Shown here: piece after piece, positions 17,679 to 25,439 of the stretch
Numbering within the stretch: the stretch's first letter is position 1
Layout: every line of letters begins with the position of its first letter
Source of the DNA: Kingella sp. (in: b-proteobacteria)
Lineage (GTDB): Bacteria > Pseudomonadota > Gammaproteobacteria > Burkholderiales > Neisseriaceae
Direction of reading: 5' to 3'
Assembly (NCBI RefSeq): GCF_030527935.1
Contig: NZ_JAUMZV010000003.1
Coordinates: forward strand, 16,816-80,815
Length of the DNA stretch: 64,000 nucleotides
The notes under the pieces: model-generated
Told to the model about the DNA's origin: nothing
What the model saw: the letters and a program-made list of their open reading frames with translations, nothing else
Database searches by the model: none
Program-made: the position numbers and the translations under genes

Positions 17679-18395
17679 TTAACGCCGCAGCCTGAAAAAC
17701 GCTTGCAACTGCTGCCGCGCCTCATCGGCTAACACCCCGCCCAATATCGCCGTATGCTGATTCAACTGCCTGTTTTCAAACAAATTAAGCACGCTGCCCG
17801 CCGCCCCCGTTTTCGGTTCATGCGCCGCAAAAATCACCCGCGCCACCCGCGCTTGAATCATCGCACTCGCACACATCGCACACGGCTCCAACGACACATA
17901 CACATCGCATTCATGCAAGCGATAATTACCCAACGCCTGCCCCGCCGCCGCCAACGCCTGAATTTCCGCATGATGGCTGATATTGCAATCCATCACGCAA
18001 CGATTATACGCCGTTGCAATGATTTTGCCGTGATGCACCACCACCGCGCCCACGGGCACTTCGCCCAGTTTCGCCGCTTCGGCAGCCTGAAAAAGCGCGG
18101 CGCGCATCCATTGTGCCATTTCATCTTGCGGCGGAAACAGCGCAACGGGCGGAGTTTCCCGCAGCTGTTGCGTCCAATATTCGCGTTCTTGCGGCGAAAG
18201 CTGCTGCACCGTTTTCAGGCTGCCTAACGCCACCAGTTGCCAAAACACGCTTTGCGTTACGCCCAACCCCACTTGCTTTAACAACAAAAAAGTACGACAA
18301 GGATTCATCGCCTGCACATCCTGCACAGTATGCACGTTCAACTGGGCTAAGGCTTGGATAACCTTAGGCGCAAGCGGTGGCGTAGTCAGCTTCAT
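17679..18395 (-). CDS. tadA: tRNA-adenosine(34) deaminase TadA with N-terminal extension
   Basis: Deaminates wobble adenosine to inosine in tRNA-Arg(ACG). The zinc deaminase motifs are HAEIQALAAAG and PCAMCASAMIQARV. The first ~80 residues (KLTTPPLAPKVIQALAQLNV ... CRTFLLLKQVGLGVTQSVFW) are an extra helical domain resembling the TfoX C-terminal/helix-hairpin-helix type, which neisserial TadA proteins also carry. The ATG at 18393-18395 is preferred over 18455, whose extension runs into the rplT terminator. Length is 238 aa, against ~167 in E. coli. Confidence 0.9.
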   Translation of the reverse strand: MKLTTPPLAPKVIQALAQLNVHTVQDVQAMNPCRTFLLLKQVGLGVTQSVFWQLVALGSLKTVQQLSPQEREYWTQQLRETPPVALFPPQDEMAQWMRAALFQAAEAAKLGEVPVGAVVVHHGKIIATAYNRCVMDCNISHHAEIQALAAAGQALGNYRLHECDVYVSLEPCAMCASAMIQARVARVIFAAHEPKTGAAGSVLNLFENRQLNQHTAILGGVLADEARQQLQAFFRLRR

Positions 18396-18404
18396 AAAAG
18401 ATAG

Positions 18405-18445
18405 CCTGAAAACAAAACAAGGAAACCTGCCAAACAGATTTCCTT
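18405..18445 (-). terminator. intrinsic terminator of infC-rpmI-rplT
   Basis: On the minus strand AAGGAAA (18439-18445) pairs with TTTCCTT (18419-18425) around a 13-nt loop and is followed by a T-rich tail (TGTTTTGTTTT), 16 bp after the rplT stop. It is one of few terminators here not made from DUS copies. Confidence 0.7.
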
Positions 18446-18460
18446 GTTTTTTCATTAAAA

Positions 18461-18817
18461 TTAAGCCAAAGCAGCTTTTGCTTTTTCAACCAATTGAGCA
18501 AAGGCGGCTTTATCAAATACAGCCAAATCCGCCAATACTTTACGGTCCAGCTCAATCGCAGCGCGTTTCAAACCGTTCATGAATTTGCTGTAAGACAAAC
18601 CATTCAAGCGTGCGCCTGCATTGATACGCGCAATCCACAATTGGCGGAATTGGCGTTTGCGTTGGCGACGGTCGCGGTATGCGTATTGACCTGCTTTCAT
18701 CACCGCCTGTTTGGCGATGCGATAGACATTTTTGCGACGACCACGGTAGCCTTTGGCTAACGCAATCACTTTTTTATGACGAGCACGAGCGGTAACACCG
18801 CGTTTTACGCGTGGCAT
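18461..18817 (-). CDS. rplT: 50S ribosomal protein L20
   Basis: A 118-aa basic protein, exactly the E. coli length, starting MPRVKRGVTARARHKKVIAL with the typical YRGRRKNVYRIAKQAVMKA stretch. It is needed for early assembly of the 50S subunit, and in enterobacteria it represses its own operon by binding the leader mRNA. It follows rpmI by 12 bp in the conserved infC-rpmI-rplT operon. Confidence 0.98.
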   Translation of the reverse strand: MPRVKRGVTARARHKKVIALAKGYRGRRKNVYRIAKQAVMKAGQYAYRDRRQRKRQFRQLWIARINAGARLNGLSYSKFMNGLKRAAIELDRKVLADLAVFDKAAFAQLVEKAKAALA

Positions 18818-18829
18818 AGTTTAACTCCT

Positions 18830-19027
18830 TTAAGCGTAGGGTAACATTTTAGCAATGGAAGCCATATCGCGTTCATTCACCATAGCGGTGCCGCGCAATT
18901 GGCGTTTAGTTTTGGTGGTTTTTTTGGTCAAAATATGACTTTTGAACGCATGACCGCGTTTTACGCCACCGTTACCCAGTACTTTAAAGCGTTTTTTCGC
19001 GCTAGACTTGGTTTTCATTTTAGGCAT
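18830..19027 (-). CDS. rpmI: 50S ribosomal protein L35
   Basis: A 65-aa protein, MPKMKTKSSAKKRFKVLGNG, with the usual HILTKKTTKTKRQLRG centre. The ATG at 19025-19027 is chosen because L35 always begins MPKMKT; an 18-residue upstream extension has no family support. It is the middle gene of infC-rpmI-rplT. Confidence 0.98.
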   Translation of the reverse strand: MPKMKTKSSAKKRFKVLGNGGVKRGHAFKSHILTKKTTKTKRQLRGTAMVNERDMASIAKMLPYA

Positions 19028-19169
19028 GGGAAAACTCCATTCATTTTTAAGATAAGGCATCGGGCGTTTGCCATACAGCAATGCTTAAAACCCGAAACCA
19101 CGGTTTTATGCCGCTAGAAAAAACATTTTCCTGACGCGGCGTGTATCAGGAAAACGCGAGATTATACGG

Positions 19170-19694
19170 TTATTTTTTCTTGGGTGCAAGCATCATCACC
19201 ATTTGGCGGCCTTCCAGCTTGGGGAAGGATTCAATTTGCGCTTCTTCTGCCACATCGGCTTTTACGCGCTCCAAAAGCTGCGCACCGATTTGCTGATGCG
19301 CCATTTCACGCCCACGAAAACGCAAGGTAATTTTGACTTTGTCGCCGTCTGCCAAAAATTCGCGCACTTTTCGCATTTTGATGTTGTAGTCGCCATCGTC
19401 TGTGCCAGGGCGGAATTTGATTTCTTTAATTTGGACTTGCTTTTGTTTTTTCTTGGCTTCGTCGCGTTTTTTGGATTGCTCGTATTTGTATTTGCCAAAG
19501 TCCATCAGTTTGCAAACAGGCGGTTTGGCGGTGGGAGAAATTTCCACCAAATCAACGTCTTGCTCTTCTGCCATAGACATGGCTTCTTTTAGGCTCACAA
19601 CGCCGAGTTGCTCACCTTCACCACTAATTAAGCGCACTTCTTTGGCGGTGATTTCGCCGTTGATTCGTGCTTCGCGTTCTTGCTGTGCGATGAT
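19170..19694 (-). CDS. infC: translation initiation factor IF-3 (non-canonical ATC start)
   Basis: IF-3 binds the 30S subunit, prevents premature 50S joining and checks start codons. The frame encodes IAQQEREARINGEITAKEVR and then the family core (LVEISPTAKPPVCKLMDFGK ... RFRGREMAHQQIGAQLLERV). The only ATG/GTG/TTG in frame (GTG at 19637) would remove the conserved N-terminus. AGGAGC lies just ahead of two ATC codons, and ATC at 19692-19694 gives 174 aa, matching the family. infC genes typically use AUU or a related rare start so that IF-3 represses its own synthesis; the AUC start is inferred on that basis. Confidence 0.93.
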   Translation of the reverse strand: MIAQQEREARINGEITAKEVRLISGEGEQLGVVSLKEAMSMAEEQDVDLVEISPTAKPPVCKLMDFGKYKYEQSKKRDEAKKKQKQVQIKEIKFRPGTDDGDYNIKMRKVREFLADGDKVKITLRFRGREMAHQQIGAQLLERVKADVAEEAQIESFPKLEGRQMVMMLAPKKK

Positions 19695-19869
19695 GAATGC
19701 TCCTATAAAAGGTTAGTCGGATTGGCGTTTGTGAAATAAACGCGCTTTAAGAATTTTCACAATTTTACTGGTTTTCAGGCTGCCTGAAAAGGTGAATTGT
19801 GCGGTTTAAATGATGCACTACCACAGCATACCGTACCAAATGTTATCCAAAGGTAATCTGAAATATTTT

Positions 19870-20469
19870 TCAATCAATATTTTGTATGTCATTATCATTG
19901 ACAGAAAGCAATTCCAACAAAGCACTATCATCACCAATTTCATAACCATCATTGTTATTGGAAGTTTGTTGCTCACTACTTATGGTTATGGTGGAATTTT
20001 CATATTTAGCTTGAGCCAATTTCATTAACTCATCATAGCTTTCTTTGTCTGTGCATTCCATTAATGTGCATAAATCATAAATAAAGTATGAATTCTGCCT
20101 GCGAATGTAGGTTTCTTCACTTTCATCGTTTAAATCTTCATTCTCCATATTTTCCAAAAGGAATTTTCTTTGCTCGACCAGATATTGAATTTGTTCAACC
20201 GTTAATTGTTCTGCAAGCCATTTATCATAGGCTGCATATTTATTATCAATAAGACTGGTAAAAGGTTTCCCTTTTTGCCATCCATATTTTTTTGCCAAAG
20301 ATACTGTTAATCTATCCAAATAGAAAATCCATTTATGACCATATTTATTAACTAAAATATACTTAACACCATTTTTAGTAATAAACCCACAATCATTTTC
20401 AATGAGTCTGTCGTAGCCTAAAATAATTGCCTTTTGTAAATCTTCACGATTTATTTTAGATAAATCCAT
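19870..20469 (-). CDS. AT-rich hypothetical protein inserted between thrS and infC
   Basis: A 199-aa protein starting MDLSKINREDLQKAIILGYD, preceded by AGGGAGAAAGTG. It has no recognised domain, signal peptide or membrane helix. The centre is mixed charged/aromatic (DKWLAEQLTVEQIQYLVEQR) and the C-terminus is Asn/Asp/Ser-rich and probably disordered (SSEQQTSNNNDGYEIGDDSA). Base composition is visibly more AT-rich than the neighbouring genes. No DUS lies inside, while DUS copies lie on both sides (~19783 and 20493-20522). It interrupts the otherwise conserved thrS-infC-rpmI-rplT order and was probably acquired. Function unknown. Confidence 0.75.
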   Translation of the reverse strand: MDLSKINREDLQKAIILGYDRLIENDCGFITKNGVKYILVNKYGHKWIFYLDRLTVSLAKKYGWQKGKPFTSLIDNKYAAYDKWLAEQLTVEQIQYLVEQRKFLLENMENEDLNDESEETYIRRQNSYFIYDLCTLMECTDKESYDELMKLAQAKYENSTITISSEQQTSNNNDGYEIGDDSALLELLSVNDNDIQNID

Positions 20470-20533
20470 CACTTTCTCCCTAAATTTGTTTACAGGCAGC
20501 CTGAAAACCCTTTCAGGCTGCCTTGATGCCGTT

Positions 20534-22447
20534 TTACGCTGCCGGCGCCAATTCTTTTTGCAGCAGCTCGACAAACGCCGCCACGCTCATGCTGCCTAAA
20601 TCTTCGGCTTTTTTGCGCACGGCAACTTGTCCGTTTTCCATTTCCTTATCGCCAATCACGATTTGGTAGGGATAGCGTTGCGAGCTGTTGTCGCGGATTT
20701 TGTAGCCGATTTTTTCATTGCGCAAATCCAATTCGGCGCGGAAACCTGCGGCTTGCAGTTTGGCAACCACTTCACGGCAGTAGTCGGCTTGTTTTTCGGT
20801 GATGTTCATCACCACCATTTGCACAGGGGCGAGCCACAGCGGGAACGAGCCTGCGTGTTGTTCAATCAGGATACCGATAAAGCGTTCCAGCGAGCCTAGT
20901 ATGGCGCGGTGCAGCATCACAGGGCGGGCGCGGTTGTTGTCGCGGGTAACGTATTCGGCATCCAGCCGCTCGGGCAGCACGAAATCAAGCTGGATGGTGC
21001 CGCATTGCCATGAGCGTCCCAGCGCGTCTTTGATGTGGTATTCCACTTTGGGGCCGTAAAACGCGCCTTCGCCTTCCAGCTCCTGCCATGTTACGCCGCA
21101 GGCGGTAAGCGCATCGCGCAGACCTTGTTCGGCTTTGTCCCAAATTTCATCGCTGCCTGCGCGTTTTTCGGGGCGCAGGGAGAGTTTGATGCTGACATCG
21201 TGAAAGCCGAATTGGCGGTAGATTTTCATTACTAACTGGTTAAACGCGCGGGTTTCTTCGGCGATTTGGTCTTCGGTGCAGAAAATGTGGGCATCGTCTT
21301 GCACAAAGCCGCGCACGCGCATCAGACCGTGCAATGCGCCGCTGGGCTCGTTGCGGTGGCATGAGCCAAACTCTGCCAAGCGCATCGGCAGGTCGTTATA
21401 CGAGCGCAAGCCGTGATTGAAAATCTGCACATGGCCGGGGCAGTTCATCGGTTTGACGGCGTATTCGCGTTTTTCGGATTGGGTGGTGAACATATTGTCT
21501 TTGTAGTTCGCCCAATGCCCTGATTTTTCCCAAAATGTTTTGTCTAGAATTTGCGGGGTTTTGACTTCTTGGTAGCCTGCGGCGGAAAGTTCGCGGCGCA
21601 TATGCTGCTCAATTACCTGCCACAGCGTCCAGCCGCGCGGATGCCAGAACACCATCCCAGGGGCTTCGTCTTGCAGATGGAACAGGTCTAGCTGTTTGCC
21701 CAGCTTGCGGTGGTCGCGTTTTTCGGCTTCTTCAATACGCGTGATGTAGGCTTTGAGCTCGTCTTTGCTTGCCCATGCCGTGCCGTAGATGCGTTGCAGT
21801 TGCTCGTTGTTACTGTCGCCGCGCCAGTATGCGCCCGACACTTTGGTGAGCTTGAAATTTTTGAGAAAACGGGTATTGGGAACGTGCGGCCCACGGCACA
21901 TATCCACATATTCTTGGTGGTAATACATACCCATCGCGGTGATGTCGTCCGCCATGTCGTCAATTAAACGCAGTTTGTAGTCTTCGCCGCGTTGTTTAAA
22001 GATTTCAACCACTTCGGCGCGCGGGGTCATTTTTTTGATGACATCGTAGTCTTGGTTAATCAGCTCTTTCATGCGCGTTTCAATGGCGGCGATGTCTTCG
22101 GGCGTGAACGGTTTTTCGCTGAAAATGTCGTAGTAAAAACCATCTTCAATCACAGGGCCAATCACCATTTTTACGTTGGGAAACAGTTGTTTCACCGCGT
22201 GCCCAACCAAGTGGGCACAGGAGTGGCGGATGATTTCCACGCCTTCTTGGTCTTTGGGCGTGATGATTTGCACGCGGGCATCTTCGTTAATCGGGTCGCT
22301 GGCATCGCGCAAAATGCCGTTTACTTTGCCTGCTACGGTGGCTTTTGCCAGCCCTGCGCCGATGTCAGCGGCGATTTGGGCGATGGTGGTGGGGGCTTCA
22401 TAATGGCGGACTGAGCCGTCGGGTAGGGTGATGTTGATTTGAGACAT
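20534..22447 (-). CDS. thrS: threonyl-tRNA synthetase
   Basis: Class II synthetase charging tRNA-Thr. The 637-aa protein has an N-terminal TGS domain (MSQINITLPDGSVRHYEAP), the editing domain with HSCAHLVGHAVKQLF, the catalytic core with MNCPGHVQIF and FRLAEFG-like motif 2 (PMRLAEFGSCHRNE), and a C-terminal anticodon-binding domain (EKIGYKIRDNSSQRYPYQIV). E. coli ThrS is 642 aa. It contains no DUS, unlike most neighbours. The stop is 64 bp before the orphan gene that separates it from infC. Confidence 0.97.
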   Translation of the reverse strand: MSQINITLPDGSVRHYEAPTTIAQIAADIGAGLAKATVAGKVNGILRDASDPINEDARVQIITPKDQEGVEIIRHSCAHLVGHAVKQLFPNVKMVIGPVIEDGFYYDIFSEKPFTPEDIAAIETRMKELINQDYDVIKKMTPRAEVVEIFKQRGEDYKLRLIDDMADDITAMGMYYHQEYVDMCRGPHVPNTRFLKNFKLTKVSGAYWRGDSNNEQLQRIYGTAWASKDELKAYITRIEEAEKRDHRKLGKQLDLFHLQDEAPGMVFWHPRGWTLWQVIEQHMRRELSAAGYQEVKTPQILDKTFWEKSGHWANYKDNMFTTQSEKREYAVKPMNCPGHVQIFNHGLRSYNDLPMRLAEFGSCHRNEPSGALHGLMRVRGFVQDDAHIFCTEDQIAEETRAFNQLVMKIYRQFGFHDVSIKLSLRPEKRAGSDEIWDKAEQGLRDALTACGVTWQELEGEGAFYGPKVEYHIKDALGRSWQCGTIQLDFVLPERLDAEYVTRDNNRARPVMLHRAILGSLERFIGILIEQHAGSFPLWLAPVQMVVMNITEKQADYCREVVAKLQAAGFRAELDLRNEKIGYKIRDNSSQRYPYQIVIGDKEMENGQVAVRKKAEDLGSMSVAAFVELLQKELAPAA

Positions 22448-22488
22448 GGTTGCTCCGAGTGGGTATATAACGTTTTCAGGCTGCCTAA

Positions 22489-22656
22489 TTAGGGCGTATT
22501 GGCACTCAACATTTTGGCAGCTTTTGCGCCATAAAACGGCATCTGCTGCGTTAAAAATACTCGCCTATGAATGGCATAGGCTCGCATTTTCGCCTTGTAT
22601 CTGCCATTTTCTGACGCAAAATCCGCTTCATAAAGTTGAATGCCAACACGCCCTAA
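22489..22656. mobile_element. 168-bp inverted-repeat element, family 2 (MITE-like)
   Basis: The ends TTAGGGCGTATTGGCACTCA and (reverse complement) TTAGGGCGTGTTGGCATTCA are near-perfect inverted repeats, unrelated to those of family 1. The inside nevertheless shares CTGCGTTAAAAAT.CTCGC and GCCTTGTAT with family 1, again around a 7-bp hairpin (GCCTATG/CATAGGC). It lies in the 372-bp gap upstream of thrS, which holds no gene, only this element and DUS copies. Confidence 0.7.
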
Positions 22657-22819
22657 ACGTGCCCGAAAAACGCGAAATTATAGAGATTATGGGCTTGATA
22701 AACAAGGCAAACAGGCTTTTCAGGCTGCCTTAAAGCGCGATTTGGCGTGAAAATAAGGCTATCAAGTAGTCGCTATATTTAATTTACCTAATGCCATGAA
22801 TAAGGCAGCTTGAAATCCA

Positions 22820-22990
22820 TCAAAACAGCTCTTTCACCGCCATATCAATCATATCCAGCTGCTGCTTATATCGGCGACAACGGCGACAGAACAGCAAATG
22901 CGTTTGCAAAAACAAAACTTCATGGCTCTCCAATGGCATGCCGTCTAATCGCTTGGATAAAAGATAAGTTGCTTTTCGGCATCGTTTCAT
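22820..22990 (-). CDS. 56-aa zinc-binding (ZAS-type) anti-sigma factor
   Basis: A small protein starting MKRCRKATYLLSKRLDGMPL, with the anti-sigma zinc motif H-x3-C-x2-C as HLLFCRRC (His31, Cys35, Cys38) plus an upstream Cys4. That set is the usual ligand set of ZAS domains, which hold an ECF sigma factor inactive until Zn/thiol oxidation. There is no membrane helix, so it is a soluble sensor. The start overlaps the stop of the ECF sigma gene by 4 bp (ATGA), giving stoichiometric expression. The layout matches the meningococcal RpoE/MseR pair that responds to oxidants. Confidence 0.85.
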   Translation of the reverse strand: MKRCRKATYLLSKRLDGMPLESHEVLFLQTHLLFCRRCRRYKQQLDMIDMAVKELF

Positions 22991-23571
22991 TGCTCGCTCC
23001 CGTTAAACCACTTGATTTGCAAACATTGGCGCAACCCTTCGCGGGCGCGGTGCATCATGGTGTGGAAATTAGCCACCGAAATGCCGCATTGCTGCGTGAT
23101 TTCATCGCGCGCCAAGCCCAAAATTTCCGCCATCATAAACACCCGCGCCGTGTTTTCAGGCAGCTCATACAAGCAAATTTGCAAGGTTTGGTAAAACTCT
23201 TTCGCATTCAGGCTGCCTTCGGGGCTGCTCCACCATTCAGGCGCAGCCGTTGCCGACCAATGCCCATCTGGCAAAAAACAATCTTCAAACGCATCGTCCA
23301 TCGCTTGCTCTTGTGGCGACATCATCACCGCACGGCGCACCGCTTGGCGGCGGAAATAATCCGTGAGCTTGTGCTTTAAAATGCCAATTAGCCATGTGCC
23401 CATTTGTGCTTCGCCACGAAACGCATTTTCCGTCTGATAAGCAGCCAAAATCGCTTCTTGCACCAAATCTTCCGCCGTATCAGGCTGATCGGGCAAATTG
23501 ATTTGAGCAAAACGCAGTAAATCGCGGCGAATGCGGGCAAACTGTGCCGCGTCTAATTCGGAGAAAAACAT
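22987..23571 (-). CDS. rpoE: ECF-type RNA polymerase sigma factor (RpoE-like)
   Basis: A 194-aa ECF sigma factor. Region 2 (AEDLVQEAILAAYQTENAFR, then GTWLIGILKHKLTDYFRR) and region 4 (LPENTARVFMMAEILGLARD, EITQQCGISVANFHTMMHRA) are separated by a longer linker with two Trp (EWWSSPEG). It is followed by a ZAS anti-sigma gene with a 4-bp overlap. The resemblance is to the neisserial RpoE controlled by the soluble anti-sigma MseR, whose regulon includes methionine sulfoxide reductase. Upstream on the minus strand are TATAAAAT (23599-23606) and an 8-nt T-run (23586-23593) about 15 nt before the ATG. Confidence 0.9.
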   Translation of the reverse strand: MFFSELDAAQFARIRRDLLRFAQINLPDQPDTAEDLVQEAILAAYQTENAFRGEAQMGTWLIGILKHKLTDYFRRQAVRRAVMMSPQEQAMDDAFEDCFLPDGHWSATAAPEWWSSPEGSLNAKEFYQTLQICLYELPENTARVFMMAEILGLARDEITQQCGISVANFHTMMHRAREGLRQCLQIKWFNGSEQ

Positions 23572-23739
23572 AAAATCCCGCAGGGAAAAAAAATGGGCAT
23601 TTTATAAGATTTCAGGCTGCATTAGAGCGATTATCGCCCCAAGGCAGCCTGAAAACAAAGATTAGCCATTTAATATAAACCTACGGCATTGCCACGCATC
23701 GCCGTCTTGCGTTTTTTAAATGGACGTAACCCTGCAAAA

Positions 23740-23979
23740 TTACATATGCTTGTGCATACCACCTTTACGCATAGATTGTTTGCCTTTGCCATGCATAGCG
23801 CGTTTTTTCATCATAGTTTTTTTGCTGGAAGATTTGTGCATCATGGGTTGTTCCATTTTGTTGTCATTCATCATAGGTTGTTCCATGCCCATGTCTGATT
23901 TCATATCCATATCATGCGCTTGCGCCCCAGCAGACAACAAACCCAAGCTCAATACTGCACACACGATTGCTTTTTTCAT
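23740..23979 (-). CDS. Met/His/Lys-rich exported small protein
   Basis: A 79-aa precursor with a clear signal peptide (MKKAIVCAVLSLGLLSAGAQA, probable cleavage after AQA). The mature ~58 residues contain 15 Met and several His and Lys, with the repeated unit MEQPMM. Such composition suggests periplasmic metal (copper) binding or a sacrificial pool of oxidisable Met; neither is demonstrated. It lies directly upstream of the ECF sigma/anti-sigma pair on the same strand, whose neisserial relatives control methionine sulfoxide repair, so co-regulation is plausible. The ATG at 23977-23979 is preferred over an extension to 24021. Confidence 0.8.
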   Translation of the reverse strand: MKKAIVCAVLSLGLLSAGAQAHDMDMKSDMGMEQPMMNDNKMEQPMMHKSSSKKTMMKKRAMHGKGKQSMRKGGMHKHM

Positions 23980-24137
23980 AATCAAATTCCTTAAAAAATT
24001 TAAGAACGCGCATTGCACCATTGCTTTGCATCATTCCCCCCATTAGACGCATCAGTCGCCAAAATCTGACAGCTCGATCGCAAAAAATTTTTAACTATAT
24101 GATTATTATTGAAAAATAATACAATCACAAAAAACGG

Positions 24138-24143
24138 TATAAT
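24138..24143 (+). promoter_or_regulatory. putative -10 element upstream of tgt
   Basis: A perfect TATAAT lies 27 bp before the tgt ATG within a strongly AT-rich stretch. No -35 at 16-18 bp spacing is evident (TTGAAA is 23 bp away). A ribosome site AAGGA follows it, eight bases before the ATG. Confidence 0.35.
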
Positions 24144-24170
24144 CGCGCCTTAATTTTAAGGAAAACACCT

Positions 24171-25286
24171 ATGCTCAACTTCACGCTCCACAAAAAAGAC
24201 GGCTACGCCCGCCGTGCCACGGTTGAACTCAACCACGGCAAAATAGAAACCCCCGTGTTTATGCCTGTGGGCACTTATGGCTCGGTGAAAGCCATGACCC
24301 CGCAAAATCTGCACGACATCAACGCGCAAATCATCTTGGGCAACACTTACCACCTATGGCTGCGCCCTGGTTTGGAAGTGATAGAACAATTTGGCGGGCT
24401 GCACGATTTTATCGGCTGGAACAAGCCCATTTTGACCGACTCGGGCGGCTTTCAAGTGTTCAGCCTATCCGATATGCGCAAGCTCACCGAAGAAGGCTGT
24501 ACCTTCAAAAGCCCGATTAACGGCGACAAATTATTCCTATCGCCCGAAATTTCCATGCAAATCCAAACCGTGCTCAATTCCGACATCGTGATGCAATTAG
24601 ACGAATGCACCGAAGGCAACGCCAGCCATGCTGTCGCGCAAAAATCGCTGCAAATGAGCCTGCGCTGGGCGGAGCGCAGCAAACGCGCGTTTGAAGATTT
24701 ACGCAATCCCAACGCGCTGTTTGGCATTATTCAAGGCGCGATGTATGAAGATTTGCGCGAAGAATCGCTGCGCGGGCTGGAAGACATTGGCTTCAAAGGC
24801 ATTGCCATTGGCGGATTGAGCGTGGGCGAGCCCAAACCCGAAATGTATCGTATGTTGCGCGCGCTTGCACCGATGCTGCCTGAAAATAAGCCGCATTATT
24901 TAATGGGCGTGGGCACACCCGAAGATTTGGTTTACGGCGTGGCGCATGGCGTGGATATGTTTGACTGCGTGATGCCCACGCGCAACGCCCGCAATGGCTG
25001 GCTGTTTACCCGCTTTGGCGACATCAAAATCAAAAACGCCAAGCATCGCCACGACAAACGCCCACTGGACGAAAGCTGCACTTGCTACGCCTGCACACAT
25101 TTTAGCCGCGCCTATTTGTATCACTTGCACAAAGTGGGCGAGATTTTGGGCGCGCAACTCAACACCATTCACAATCTGCATTTTTATCAAACGATTATGC
25201 AAGAAATGCGCGATGCGATTGAAGCGGGGCAGTTTGCCGATTGGCAAGCGCGTTTCCATGAAAACCGCGCACGCGGCACGGATTGA
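24171..25286 (+). CDS. tgt: queuine tRNA-ribosyltransferase
   Basis: Exchanges guanine 34 for preQ1 in GUN-anticodon tRNAs. The 371-aa TIM-barrel protein has the active-site Asp in DSGGFQVFSL, the nucleophile region VDMFDCVMPTRNAR, GGLSVGEPKPEMYR, and the zinc site CTCYACTHFSRAYLYHL. Length matches E. coli Tgt (375). The ATG is preceded by AAGGAAAACACCT. No queA or yajC is visible next to it; the downstream neighbour is a methyltransferase gene. Confidence 0.97.
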   Translation: MLNFTLHKKDGYARRATVELNHGKIETPVFMPVGTYGSVKAMTPQNLHDINAQIILGNTYHLWLRPGLEVIEQFGGLHDFIGWNKPILTDSGGFQVFSLSDMRKLTEEGCTFKSPINGDKLFLSPEISMQIQTVLNSDIVMQLDECTEGNASHAVAQKSLQMSLRWAERSKRAFEDLRNPNALFGIIQGAMYEDLREESLRGLEDIGFKGIAIGGLSVGEPKPEMYRMLRALAPMLPENKPHYLMGVGTPEDLVYGVAHGVDMFDCVMPTRNARNGWLFTRFGDIKIKNAKHRHDKRPLDESCTCYACTHFSRAYLYHLHKVGEILGAQLNTIHNLHFYQTIMQEMRDAIEAGQFADWQARFHENRARGTD

Positions 25287-25439
25287 TTTATCAACAAGGC
25301 AGCCTGAAAACGGATTGATGCTTTTCAGGCTGCCTGAAACACCATTCAGCCAGACCACCAACCACTTTCAGCATAACAAAAACAATATTTCAGGCTGCCT
25401 TATGCTTATTTCCCCAACCACACTAAACAGGAGAGCATC

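Noticed and set aside
24109..24143. Full sigma-70 promoter for tgt using TTGAAA as -35
   Set aside because: The spacing of 23 bp to TATAAT is too long; only the -10 was kept, at low confidence.
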